Of a DNA stretch of 20,500 nt, positions 1-7,103 are shown piece after piece; the stretch's first letter is position 1, and every line of letters starts with the position of its first letter. The position numbers and the translations under genes were made by a program. Location of the stretch: contig JAKZSO010000003.1 of NCBI GenBank assembly GCA_047517625.1, forward strand, positions 1-20,500, read 5' to 3'. The stretch is from JABHVE01 sp047517625. GTDB taxonomy: Bacteria > Pseudomonadota > Alphaproteobacteria > UBA2966 > CAIVPW01. The notes beneath the pieces were generated by a model. The model did no database searches. It had not been told where the DNA came from and worked only from the letters and a program-made list of their open reading frames with translations.

Positions 1-737
1 GCCTTGGGGTTGTTGTTGGATCGATCCTGGGGGGCTACATGCCTCACGGGGAGTTGTCGGTTCTTAACCAGCCCCTGGAGGTGCTGATTATTCTTGGCGC
101 CGCCATCGGCGCCTACATTATCGCCAACCCTGGATCGGTGCTGAAGCACACGCTCACGCACCTAGGCCGAACCCTTAAAGGGCCGCCCCACAAAAAAAGC
201 CAATATCTGGAACTGTTGGTGTTGATGTACACCGTGTTCCGCATCGCCAAATCCAAGGGCATGCTGACCCTGGAAGCACATATTGAAGACCCCGCCGAAA
301 GTGCGCTGTTTTCCTCTTTCCCGGAATTCATGGGCGACGACACGGCGGTGGAATTTCTGTGCGACTATTTGCGCTTGATGACCATGGGCACCGACAACCC
401 CCATGAAATGGAAACGCTGATCGATGAGGACATTGAAACCCATCTGACCGAGGCCCACCATGTGGCCCACGCGATTACCGGCATGTCCGAAGGCCTGCAC
501 GCCTTCGGCATCGTCGCGGCGGTGCTCGGGGTGATTCAAACCATGGGCTCGATCACCGAACCGCCGGAAGTGTTGGGTGAAAAGATCGGCGCGGCGCTGG
601 TGGGAACGTTCCTGGGGGTGTTGCTGGCATATGGGCTTGTTGGGCCAATTGGCTCTAGCCTTGAACACTATGCCGATTCCGACATCAAATACCTGGAAAG
701 CATAAAGGCCGGGCTGTTGGCCCACATGAGTGGTTAA
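1..737 (+). CDS. motA: Flagellar motor stator protein MotA (5' end outside window; ends at a premature TAA)
   Basis: MotA is an inner-membrane subunit of the MotA/MotB proton channel that drives flagellar rotation. The frame is open from base 3, and roughly seven N-terminal residues appear to be missing at the window edge. The first visible residues, LGVVVGSILGGYM, match the first membrane segment. Other family marks are the cytoplasmic loop with DYLRLM and ETLIDEDIETH, then GIVAAVLGVIQTMGS and VGTFLGVLLAYGLVGP, which carry the two conserved channel prolines. The frame stops at TAA (735-737) directly after HMSG. Homologues read NGYAP at this point and continue, and the missing tail is still legible behind the stop (see the next entry). 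As written, the protein lacks 35 C-terminal residues. motB follows 188 bp later. The family call is very secure; whether the truncated product works is unknown. Confidence 0.93.
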   Translation, partial: LGVVVGSILGGYMPHGELSVLNQPLEVLIILGAAIGAYIIANPGSVLKHTLTHLGRTLKGPPHKKSQYLELLVLMYTVFRIAKSKGMLTLEAHIEDPAESALFSSFPEFMGDDTAVEFLCDYLRLMTMGTDNPHEMETLIDEDIETHLTEAHHVAHAITGMSEGLHAFGIVAAVLGVIQTMGSITEPPEVLGEKIGAALVGTFLGVLLAYGLVGPIGSSLEHYADSDIKYLESIKAGLLAHMSG

Positions 738-845
738 CCGTCGGCGGTTTCGGTGGAATTCGCCCGCAAAACCTTGTTCAACCACGAACGCCCGACGTTT
801 CTCGAACTTGAAAACGCGGTGCAGGAAGCCCCTCAGATTTCATAA
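738..845 (+). pseudogene. motA: Detached C-terminal coding tail of motA, behind an in-frame TAA
   Basis: Directly after the TAA at 735-737 the same reading frame stays open for 35 codons and ends at a second TAA (843-845). It reads PSAVSVEFARKTLFNHERPT and then FLELENAVQEAPQIS. This matches the known MotA C-terminus (E. coli has VEFGRKTLYSSERPSFIELEEHV, from memory). The spacing from the preceding Gly to VEF is the same as in E. coli, which places the TAA at the conserved Tyr. One base change (TAC or TAT to TAA) would explain it. It may be a true nonsense mutation, a sequence error or, less likely, readthrough. Confidence 0.9.
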
Positions 846-925
846 ATCCGCGTGCCCACCGAACGTCGGCGGTGTTGTATACTCAAGATCAGGACCTACT
901 TTTTGCTCTGAACTAGGCGGACATT

Positions 926-1804
926 ATGGCGGACGAAACGCACCTGCAGCCAATCATCGTCAAGCGCATCAACAAGGTCGCCGCAGGTCACCACGGCGGC
1001 GCATGGAAAGTCGCCTACGCCGACTTCGTCACCGCAATGATGGCGTTTTTTTTGCTGCTGTGGCTGGTCAACGTCACCACCGACGAACAGAAAAGCGGCC
1101 TGGCGGATTACTTTGCCCCGACGTCTCTTTCCCTAAGCCGCAGCGGCGCTGGCGGGGTTTTGGCCGGGCGTACCTTTGCCCCGGACGGCGCCCGCATCGG
1201 AGAAGGAGCGCCACCCCAGGTCATCGCGGAAATCGGACCGCCGCCGGTGGGTGCGCAAGTGCGGCAGCCGACGGACGAGGAAATTGCTGATCTTGTCGCC
1301 GAACGCGAACAGGCGGACTTCGATGCCACCGAGGCATCATTGAACGCCGCATTGGCCGCCAACCCCGACATCGCGGCGCTGAGGGACAACGTCCTGGTCG
1401 ACATAACCCCGGCCGGATTGCGCATCCAGTTGGTGGACAAAGAAGGCGGCTCCATGTTCGCCGCGGGGGGCGCCACCATGCCTGCCCGTACCCGCGCGTT
1501 GCTGAACGAAATCACCAAGGTGATCGCCGCACTACCGAACGACTTGTCGATTTCCGGCGACACGGACCCGGAACCTTTTGGCGCCGGCGACGGCTACACC
1601 AATTGGGAACTGTCGTCGGATCGGGCCAATGCCAGCCGCCGGGTCATAACCACATCTGGGTTTCCCGAAGACCGGGTGCGCGAGGTCGTGGGCAAGGCGG
1701 ATTCTGAACCGCTGACCCCGGAAGACCCGTTTCTGCCAGAAAACCGGCGCATCAGCTTAGTGCTTTTGCGCAACTCCCCGGTGCTGCCGCCGGACATGCG
1801 GTAA
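926..1804 (+). CDS. motB: Flagellar motor stator protein MotB
   Basis: MotB anchors the stator to peptidoglycan and carries the proton-binding aspartate. In this 292-residue protein a short basic cytoplasmic N-terminus (about 1-28) is followed by one membrane helix containing YADFVTAMMAFFLLLWLV; Asp33 is the expected proton-binding residue. A linker of about 110 residues rich in Gly, Pro and Ala leads to a C-terminal OmpA-like peptidoglycan-binding domain (about 155-285) with YTNWELSSDRANASRR and ENRRISLVLLR. The loop that normally reads GHTD is GDTD here (211-214). The ATG is preceded by AGGCGG (915-920) at 5 bp. The gene lies 80 bp downstream of the true end of the motA coding sequence and probably shares its transcript. 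A lone TATACT at 878-883 has no convincing -35 partner. Confidence 0.96.
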   Translation: MADETHLQPIIVKRINKVAAGHHGGAWKVAYADFVTAMMAFFLLLWLVNVTTDEQKSGLADYFAPTSLSLSRSGAGGVLAGRTFAPDGARIGEGAPPQVIAEIGPPPVGAQVRQPTDEEIADLVAEREQADFDATEASLNAALAANPDIAALRDNVLVDITPAGLRIQLVDKEGGSMFAAGGATMPARTRALLNEITKVIAALPNDLSISGDTDPEPFGAGDGYTNWELSSDRANASRRVITTSGFPEDRVREVVGKADSEPLTPEDPFLPENRRISLVLLRNSPVLPPDMR

Positions 1805-1823
1805 CGCCACTGACGAGTGACAT

Positions 1824-2558
1824 GTGACCGGCCCGGACCAAATTCTTCACCGATTTTTTGCAACGCCGGCCGCGCCGTGCCCATACATCAACGGCCGCAT
1901 CGAGCGCAAACTGTTCACGCCGCTGGTTGGCCGCAACGCCGACCGCCTGCACGAAGCTTTGGCCGCATCCGGATTTCGCCGCAGCCAAAGCATTGTCTAT
2001 AAGCCCGCCTGCGAGGATTGCCACGCCTGTATCCCCGTTCGAGTTCGGGTCAGAGATTTCCAGAACACGCGGTCGCTAAAACGCATCGCCAAGCGAAATT
2101 CTGACCTGGTGGCGCAAGAATGCCCGCCCATCGCAACGGCTGAGCAGTACCATTTGTTCCACAGCTACCAGCTGAACCGGCACCAGGAATCGGGCATGGC
2201 GTCAATGGATTTCGGCGAATTCCAAGACATGGTGGAAGACACGGCGGTGGCGACCAGAATGGTTGAATTCCGAAACGGCGACGGCCGGCTGGTGGCCACC
2301 TGCCTGACGGATCACATGACCGACGGGCTGTCCCTTTGCTACAGTTTTTTTGATCCGGCGGAAGCTCAGCGCAGCCTGGGTTCGTACATGGTGCTTTGGC
2401 ACATCAATCACGCCTCGGCTTTGGCGTTGAATTACGTCCACCTCGGATACTGGATCGCCGATAGCCCAAAGATGTCCTACAAGTCCCGGTTCCGTCCGTT
2501 GGAGGGTTTGCAGTTGGCAGTCCAAGGTTGGCGGGATTTAGACGACATCATTGGCTAG
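1824..2558 (+). CDS. bpt: Aspartate/glutamate leucyl-tRNA-protein transferase (bacterial ATE homologue)
   Basis: Bpt transfers leucine from Leu-tRNA to proteins with N-terminal Asp or Glu, marking them for ClpS/ClpAP degradation in the cytoplasm. The 244-residue protein has the usual family length and marks: CPYINGRIERKLFTPLVG near the N-terminus, and the cysteine cluster CEDCHAC (63-69) followed by PVRVRV. Further on are FHSYQLNRHQESGM and FFDPAEAQRSLGSYMVLWHI, and the C-terminal YWIADSPKMSYKSRFRPLE, typical of the ATE C-terminal domain. The start is GTG at 1824; the overlapping ATG at 1822 runs straight into TGA. No strong ribosome binding site is visible. It starts 19 bp after motB. Its stop codon overlaps tail to tail with the stop of the DUF427 gene on the other strand, the two TAG codons sharing one CTAG. 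Many databases label this family simply as arginyltransferase; the Bpt assignment rests on recalled similarity. Confidence 0.93.
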   Translation: MTGPDQILHRFFATPAAPCPYINGRIERKLFTPLVGRNADRLHEALAASGFRRSQSIVYKPACEDCHACIPVRVRVRDFQNTRSLKRIAKRNSDLVAQECPPIATAEQYHLFHSYQLNRHQESGMASMDFGEFQDMVEDTAVATRMVEFRNGDGRLVATCLTDHMTDGLSLCYSFFDPAEAQRSLGSYMVLWHINHASALALNYVHLGYWIADSPKMSYKSRFRPLEGLQLAVQGWRDLDDIIG

Positions 2559-3328
2559 CTTTGGTCAGGATTTTGCGACCAAGGCGAGGCCACCTGTTCG
2601 ATGGCCGTGCCATCGACATAAATGTCCTCGACGCGCTCGTTGAAAAAGCAAATGTAGTTGGCGATCCGCGGGCATTCGGCGATCGGGTTGGGATAGGTCC
2701 AAACGATATCTTCAAGAATTTCGCCGCCGAGACGGGCTGAGAAATATTCGGCAGTGCCTTTGTAGGGGCACTGGGTCCGCGTGTCCGACGGCTCCATCAC
2801 GTCCATTCGCACATCATTCCGCGGGATGTAGTAACGCACCGGCAATCCGGTCTCGAACAGGACCCGGGTCGCCGTGCTTGTGGCCAAATCCTCGCCGCCC
2901 GCAACCACCCAAACCGCCCGCCGGCTGTCCACCACATCGACCCGGTGGTAAGGATCCCGGGCATGGACAAACACTTCCTCGTCCTCTTCGAATCACTGGT
3001 CCATTTGCGAACGCCACATATTCTTTTATGATCTTTGCTTCGGGCGTCGGCGTCGTGAAACTCCAGGCGGCGTTTTCGGCGCTTTTGCCTACGGCGGCGA
3101 CGTTCCAATAGGTGGCGTCTCTTTTTGTGTCGACCGCCTCCACCCGGCCGCTGGGCTTCAAAAATTCCGTGTTCACGTCAGTCTGGGGAAAGTAGTAGAT
3201 GGGGATCGTACGCGCGCCGCGCACCAAAACGGTGGCCTCGGACTGGGCGATGACTCACCGCCTAAGACCACCCTTACCAGCCGGGGGCTCGCGACAAAAT
3301 CTGGACGCAGGATCGAGGGGTTTGGCAT
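2555..3328 (-). pseudogene. DUF427 two-domain protein, broken by two frameshifts
   Basis: The function of DUF427 is not established. Joining three frames gives a recognisable protein of about 257 residues with two DUF427 domains. Segment 1 (3328 to about 3254) reads MPNPSILRPDFVASPRLVRV then VLGGE. Segment 2 (about 3251-2994) reads IAQSEATVLVRGARTIPIYY then FPQTDV, and later DATYWNV, ENAAWSF and KEYVAFANGPV. Segment 3 (2992-2555) reads FEEDEEVFVHARDPYHRVDV, later LFETGLPVRYYIPRNDVRMD, and CPYKGTAEYFS. Shifts lie near 3253 and 2993; they offset each other, so segments 1 and 3 share one frame. Without correction, translation from the ATG at 3328 stops at 3173. The start is supported by AGGAGG 5 bp upstream, which sits in a hairpin. 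The gene is downstream of bioY, with a 94-bp gap. Real decay and sequence error are both possible; neither site lies in a long homopolymer. Confidence 0.85.
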
Positions 3329-3331
3329 GGC

Positions 3332-3353
3332 AGCCTCCTTCGCTGAGGAGGCT
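3332..3353 (-). promoter_or_regulatory. Hairpin containing the ribosome binding site of the DUF427 gene
   Basis: On the transcribed (minus) strand the leader contains AGCCTCCT, a 6-base loop CAGCGA, then AGGAGGCT, followed by GCC and the ATG at 3328. The 8-bp stem is perfect. The Shine-Dalgarno AGGAGG forms most of the 3' arm, so the folded RNA would hide the ribosome binding site. Structure and position are seen directly; a role in translational control is inference. Confidence 0.6.
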
Positions 3354-3422
3354 ACTTTCGGTCGCTTTGGGCGCGATCGCAATCCAACCCGCGATCAAAA
3401 TTTTGTGGGTAGTGAGGCCGTC

Positions 3423-4034
3423 CTAGCCCCGGCCCAACCACCGCCGAGATACCTCCCACCCGGCCGAAAGCAGCAGGACGGCGAGGGTGAGCTTCAATGC
3501 ATCCCCGTACACAAAGGGCAGCAATCCCGCGCCCCAAACCCCGCTCCAGCCGGTAAACGTTTGCAGCCAAAAAAGGCCGGGGATGTAAAGCGCGATGTTG
3601 CCGATGACCAGTGCCGCAGCCAACGTCGCGGGATTTCGGTCCCAGCCCTTTTCAGCGAGACCACCAACGACGAAGACAGCCAGCAGGAACCCGAGTAGGA
3701 ACCCCGCGGTGGGCCCCGAAAAATAAGCCGGTCCCGCAACGGCGCCCGCGAAAACAGGGAGCCCGGCGAACCCTTCCGCCAAATACAGCAGCACGGTAGC
3801 GGAAGCCAGCCGCCAACCGAATGCGGCGCCGATCATCAGAACAGCAAGCGTCTGAAGGGTAATCGGGACCGGCCGGATGGAAATTTGAACCTTCGCGGAA
3901 ACCCACAACGCCAGCGAGCCGGCGACCACGAGAATTGTGCCCCGAACGAGGCGGCTTAGCTGCTCCGCGGGCCACAAAGCCTCCCCCAGCGTTGTCGCGG
4001 CTAGTGGCGCCGTGGCTTCAGAGTGCGTCGACAT
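3423..4034 (-). CDS. bioY: Biotin transporter substrate-binding membrane protein BioY
   Basis: BioY is the biotin-binding S component of energy-coupling factor transporters and lies in the inner membrane. The 203-residue protein is very hydrophobic, with about six membrane segments. Family marks are RPVPITLQTLAVLMIGAAFG, YLAEGFAGLPVFAG, and the Gly-rich GPAYFSGPTAGFLLGF. The ATG at 4034 is chosen because AGGAG lies 8 bp upstream and because the longer open frame (to 4226) runs into parC and adds non-membrane sequence. No bioM or bioN gene is in the window, so it may act alone or with a shared energising module elsewhere. It follows parC by 74 bp and may be transcribed both from upstream and from its own promoter (4084-4112). 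No BioR-type palindrome was seen in the leader. Confidence 0.92.
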   Translation of the reverse strand: MSTHSEATAPLAATTLGEALWPAEQLSRLVRGTILVVAGSLALWVSAKVQISIRPVPITLQTLAVLMIGAAFGWRLASATVLLYLAEGFAGLPVFAGAVAGPAYFSGPTAGFLLGFLLAVFVVGGLAEKGWDRNPATLAAALVIGNIALYIPGLFWLQTFTGWSGVWGAGLLPFVYGDALKLTLAVLLLSAGWEVSRRWLGRG

Positions 4035-4083
4035 TATGATGGCTCCTATGTAGCCCCATGAATTTTCCGAGCTTGAAGAGGGA

Positions 4084-4112
4084 ATTCTACCATTCTGTGT
4101 TCGTGACGTCAG
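4084..4112 (-). promoter_or_regulatory. Candidate promoter of bioY
   Basis: On the minus strand, CTGACG (4112-4107; four of six bases match TTGACA) is followed by a 17-base spacer and TAGAAT (4089-4084; five of six match TATAAT). The predicted transcription start is near 4077, giving a leader of about 43 bases before the bioY ATG. The -35 box overlaps the parC stop codon. This is a consensus match by eye only. Confidence 0.42.
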
Positions 4113-6358
4113 CCAAATCGCCCCGATTTTGCGAACCCTTTTGGCGCCAAACGCCCGGCTTGGGCGCGCTTGCCGATCCAATAGCCCAAGTCGCGTTCGG
4201 TGCGGACCCGGTCCCCTGACCGCCACGACAGGCCCTCGGCCAAATCGAACACCTTGGCGTCAGCCAAGCCGCCGTCGCGGTAGCGCTGTAAAACCACGCC
4301 CCGGCCCCGGGCCATGGTGGGAAGTTCGCCCGCCGGGAAAAGCACTATTTTGCGGTTTTCGCCGACCACAGCCACGGTATCGCCGTCGGCGGGGCGGCAC
4401 GCCACCGCTTCGGCTCCGGCACCCAGGTTCAGCACCTGGCGGCCATTGCGGGTTTGGGCCAGGGTGTCGTCTTCGGCGACGATGAAGCCGCGGCCGTCGC
4501 TGGAACTCACCAGCAATTTTTTTCCCGGCGCGAACACCAGCACCGTCACAATATCTTCGTCGTTGGCCAGATCGATCATCAAACGCACAGGGTCGCCGGC
4601 ACCGCGTCCGCCGGGTAATTTGGCCGCGTTCAAGGTGTAAAACCGGCCGTTGGTGGCGAACAGCAAAATCCGATCGGTGCTTTGGGCATGAAGCCAAAAC
4701 CGCCCGACATCGCCGTCCTTGTAGCGAACCTCGCCGTTCTCTTCGATGTGACCCCGGGCCGCTCGGATCCAACCCTTTTGCGAACAGATCACGGTGATCG
4801 GTTCGCGCTCCACCATGGCTTCGGTGGGCACGTCCACCGGCGCTGGCGGGGCTCCGATTTCGGTGCGCCGTTGGCCCAAGGCACCGCCACCAAATTGCTT
4901 TTTGATTCCCTTGATTTCCCTGGTGATGGCTTTCCACTGGGCGGGCTCATCGTTCAGCAATTTCCCCAAGCCTTCTTTGGTGGCCGTCAAATCGTCGAAT
5001 TCGGAGCGGATCGATTGTTCGTCCAATTTTCGCAACTGCCGCAATCGCAAGTCTAGAATTGCTTCGGCTTGGCGGTCGTTCAATTTGAAAGTTTTGATCA
5101 AGACGGGCTTTGGTTCGTCCTCTTCACGGATGATGCGGATGACCTCGTCCAGGTTCAAGTAAACCACCAGATACCCGGACAACACTTCCAACCGATCTTC
5201 GGCCTTGGCCAGGCGGTGCCGTGTGCGGCGGACCAGAACCTCCAGGCGGTGATCCAGGAACGCCTGTAATCCGCCGCGCAAATCCAACACAACCGGCACC
5301 CGGCCGTGATCCAGAACATTCAGGTTCAAAGGCACCCGCACCTCCAGATCGGTGGCCCGGAACAGGGCCTCCATCAAGACGTTCGCGTCGACGGACCGGG
5401 ATTTGGGCTCCAATACCAAGCGTATGTCTTCGGCGGATTCGTCACGGACGTCGCCAAGCAACGGCAGCTTGCGGGCGTTGATCAGCTCCGCGATACGTTC
5501 CACCAGCCGCGATTTCGCAACCTGGAAGGGAATTTCTGTAACAACGATCAGGTAGACGCCACGGGCTTCCTTCTCGGTTTTCCATTTTGCCCGCAGGCGG
5601 AACCCGCCGCGCCCCGTGCGGTAGGCGTCAATTATTTGTTCCCGGCTTTCCACCAACAGCCCGCCCGTTGGAAAATCCGGGCCGGGCACCAGGTCCACTA
5701 ATTTGGCCGCGGTCGCGCGTGGATACTTTATGAGGTGGACCAAGGCAGCGCACAGCTCCCCTACATTGTGGGGCGGAATGGCGGTCGCCATACCCACCGC
5801 GATCCCGGCCGCGCCGTTGGCCAGTAAATTGGGGAACGCCGCCGGCAACACATCGGGCTCCTTTTCCGCGCCATCGTAAGTGGGGCGCAAGTTGACGGCG
5901 TCTTCGCCGATGCCCTCCAGCAAGGCCTCGGCCACGGCGGTCAGGCGCGCCTCGGTGTAGCGCATGGCCGCCGCCCCATCGCCGTCGACATTGCCAAAAT
6001 TGCCCTGGCCATCCACCAGCGGGTAGCGCGCGGCGAAATCCTGGGCCAGACGGACCATGGCGTCGTACACCGCCTGTTCGCCGTGAGGATGGAATTTGCC
6101 GATCACATCGCCGACGACCCGGGCACATTTCTTGAAGCTGGATCGCGGGTCCAGGTTCAATTCCCGCATGGCAAACAGCAAGCGCCGATGCACCGGTTTC
6201 AGGCCGTCCCGGGCATCGGGCAACGACCGCGCGGTGATGGTGGCCAGGGCATAGGCGAGGTAACGCTCGCCCAGGGCTTCTTCAAGACTTACTTCGCGGA
6301 TTTCGCCGCCGCCAGTGCCACCGGAGCCAGAATTGGGGTCAGACACCTTCACGTCCAT
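4109..6358 (-). CDS. parC: DNA topoisomerase IV subunit A
   Basis: ParC cuts and rejoins double-stranded DNA and, with ParE, unlinks daughter chromosomes. The protein has 749 residues, the usual length for the alphaproteobacterial enzyme. The breakage-reunion domain begins with EALGERYLAYALATITARSL and contains HRRLLFAMREL, the DNA-binding helix GDVIGKFHPHGEQAVYDAM, and AAMRYTEARL with catalytic Tyr134. A Pro/Gly-rich interface (ANGAAGIAVGMATAIPPHN), a coiled-coil arm (about 360-480) and a C-terminal beta-pinwheel domain (about 515-749) follow. Sequence features such as QGNFGNVDGDGAAAMRYTEA and the alphaproteobacterial neighbours favour ParC over GyrA. At the position of E. coli Ser80, a quinolone contact, it has Gln95. 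The start at 6358 overlaps the recO stop by 20 bases, with GGGG about 14 bases upstream. A start a few codons inside cannot be excluded, because the first 18 residues are a loose Gly/Ser stretch. Confidence 0.95.
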   Translation of the reverse strand: MDVKVSDPNSGSGGTGGGEIREVSLEEALGERYLAYALATITARSLPDARDGLKPVHRRLLFAMRELNLDPRSSFKKCARVVGDVIGKFHPHGEQAVYDAMVRLAQDFAARYPLVDGQGNFGNVDGDGAAAMRYTEARLTAVAEALLEGIGEDAVNLRPTYDGAEKEPDVLPAAFPNLLANGAAGIAVGMATAIPPHNVGELCAALVHLIKYPRATAAKLVDLVPGPDFPTGGLLVESREQIIDAYRTGRGGFRLRAKWKTEKEARGVYLIVVTEIPFQVAKSRLVERIAELINARKLPLLGDVRDESAEDIRLVLEPKSRSVDANVLMEALFRATDLEVRVPLNLNVLDHGRVPVVLDLRGGLQAFLDHRLEVLVRRTRHRLAKAEDRLEVLSGYLVVYLNLDEVIRIIREEDEPKPVLIKTFKLNDRQAEAILDLRLRQLRKLDEQSIRSEFDDLTATKEGLGKLLNDEPAQWKAITREIKGIKKQFGGGALGQRRTEIGAPPAPVDVPTEAMVEREPITVICSQKGWIRAARGHIEENGEVRYKDGDVGRFWLHAQSTDRILLFATNGRFYTLNAAKLPGGRGAGDPVRLMIDLANDEDIVTVLVFAPGKKLLVSSSDGRGFIVAEDDTLAQTRNGRQVLNLGAGAEAVACRPADGDTVAVVGENRKIVLFPAGELPTMARGRGVVLQRYRDGGLADAKVFDLAEGLSWRSGDRVRTERDLGYWIGKRAQAGRLAPKGFAKSGRFG

Positions 6359-7076
6359 CCGCGGAAACTACCCCAGATGTTGTGTCTAGGCGAGCAAAAC
6401 GCTCTACCAGTCGTGTTCTAGCGGGCAAATCCCGCCCGGGTGCTTCCACCGCCCGTTCCAGAAAAAGCCCCGTCAACGCCAGGCCCTGGGCGATTTCATG
6501 GGGGCTCCCCGGCCCGCCGTGAATAAAGCCAGGCAATGGCAAAAGCCGCTCCCCCGCAGCCGGGAGCTGGCCAATCGGTACAGGCTCACCAGATCGGCTG
6601 GAAATCATCGCCCCGGATTCGGCCCCGGCCAAATCAAGGCCAAACCCCAAATCCGCGAGCATGGCCAGTTCCCACCGCACATAGTCCGCGGGCCAATCGG
6701 CATCGTTTTCGATGGCGTCCATCAGGGCGGTCAGGCTGGCGAACACCTCCGGGTTCGGTTGGCGTTCGGCCAGAGTGACCTCGGCCAGTTCCGCCGCCGC
6801 AACCAAGCCCGCCAAACGCAACGGGTCGTCCAACACCAATGCCGCCCGGGGCCGGGACATTTCAACGGTGAAGCTGCCCAGTTGATCTTCCAGGCGCGCC
6901 CGCCAGGTGGCTGAGACCTCGTTGCCCGGCTGCAACACGCCACGGGCCTTGCGTCCCGACCCGCCCCGCACCAATCCGGCGTGGCGGCCGTGGTCTTTCG
7001 TCAAAATCTGGACGATCGCAGACGTTTCGCCGTGGCGGCGCGTGGACAGCACTACGCCTTGGTCGGACCACTGCAT
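6339..7076 (-). CDS. recO: DNA repair protein RecO
   Basis: RecO works with RecR to load RecA onto SSB-coated single-stranded DNA in the RecFOR pathway. The 245-residue length fits the family. The N-terminal OB fold is clear: MQWSDQGVVLSTRRHGETSA, then VQILTKDHGRHAGLVRGG. The helical C-terminal part includes YVRWELAMLADLGFGLDLAG. The cysteines that form a zinc site in some RecO proteins are absent, which is common in this class as far as I recall. The ATG at 7076 lies 27 bp after the era stop, and the 3' end overlaps the start of parC by 20 bases, suggesting translational coupling in an era-recO-parC unit. Confidence 0.93.
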   Translation of the reverse strand: MQWSDQGVVLSTRRHGETSAIVQILTKDHGRHAGLVRGGSGRKARGVLQPGNEVSATWRARLEDQLGSFTVEMSRPRAALVLDDPLRLAGLVAAAELAEVTLAERQPNPEVFASLTALMDAIENDADWPADYVRWELAMLADLGFGLDLAGAESGAMISSRSGEPVPIGQLPAAGERLLPLPGFIHGGPGSPHEIAQGLALTGLFLERAVEAPGRDLPARTRLVERFARLDTTSGVVSADGREGV

Positions 7077-7103
7077 TTCAGAGCACGATTTTACTAGATG
7101 GGA

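Noticed and set aside
735..737. Programmed recoding of the motA TAA as an amino acid
   Set aside because: TAA is not a usual recoding codon, no downstream stimulatory structure was seen, and other genes here (for example the restored motA end) use TAA as stop. A point mutation or sequence error is simpler.
878..883. TATACT as a -10 box for a separate motB promoter
   Set aside because: No -35-like hexamer lies 16-18 bases upstream; motB is better explained by readthrough from motA.
730..1290. A 186-codon open frame overlapping the motA-motB gap and motB
   Set aside because: Its protein is Arg/Gly-rich with no family features; it lies in another frame over the well-supported motB and the motA tail.
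2555..2974. The DUF427 fragment as a separate single-domain gene starting at GTG 2974
   Set aside because: The frame continues in sense upstream (FEEDEEV) and joins to the first domain by a frameshift, and no ribosome binding site supports the internal start; one broken two-domain gene fits better.
3354..3422. Continuation of the BioY frame past its stop (DGLTTHKILIAGWIAIAPKA) as a lost C-terminus
   Set aside because: BioY already has full family length and a normal end; the 69-bp stretch shows no recognisable homology.
4260..4937. Large open frames overlapping parC in other frames on both strands (also 5306-5701 and 5628-6128)
   Set aside because: Arg/Gly/Pro-rich shadow translations of a GC-rich gene; parC itself is complete and unambiguous.
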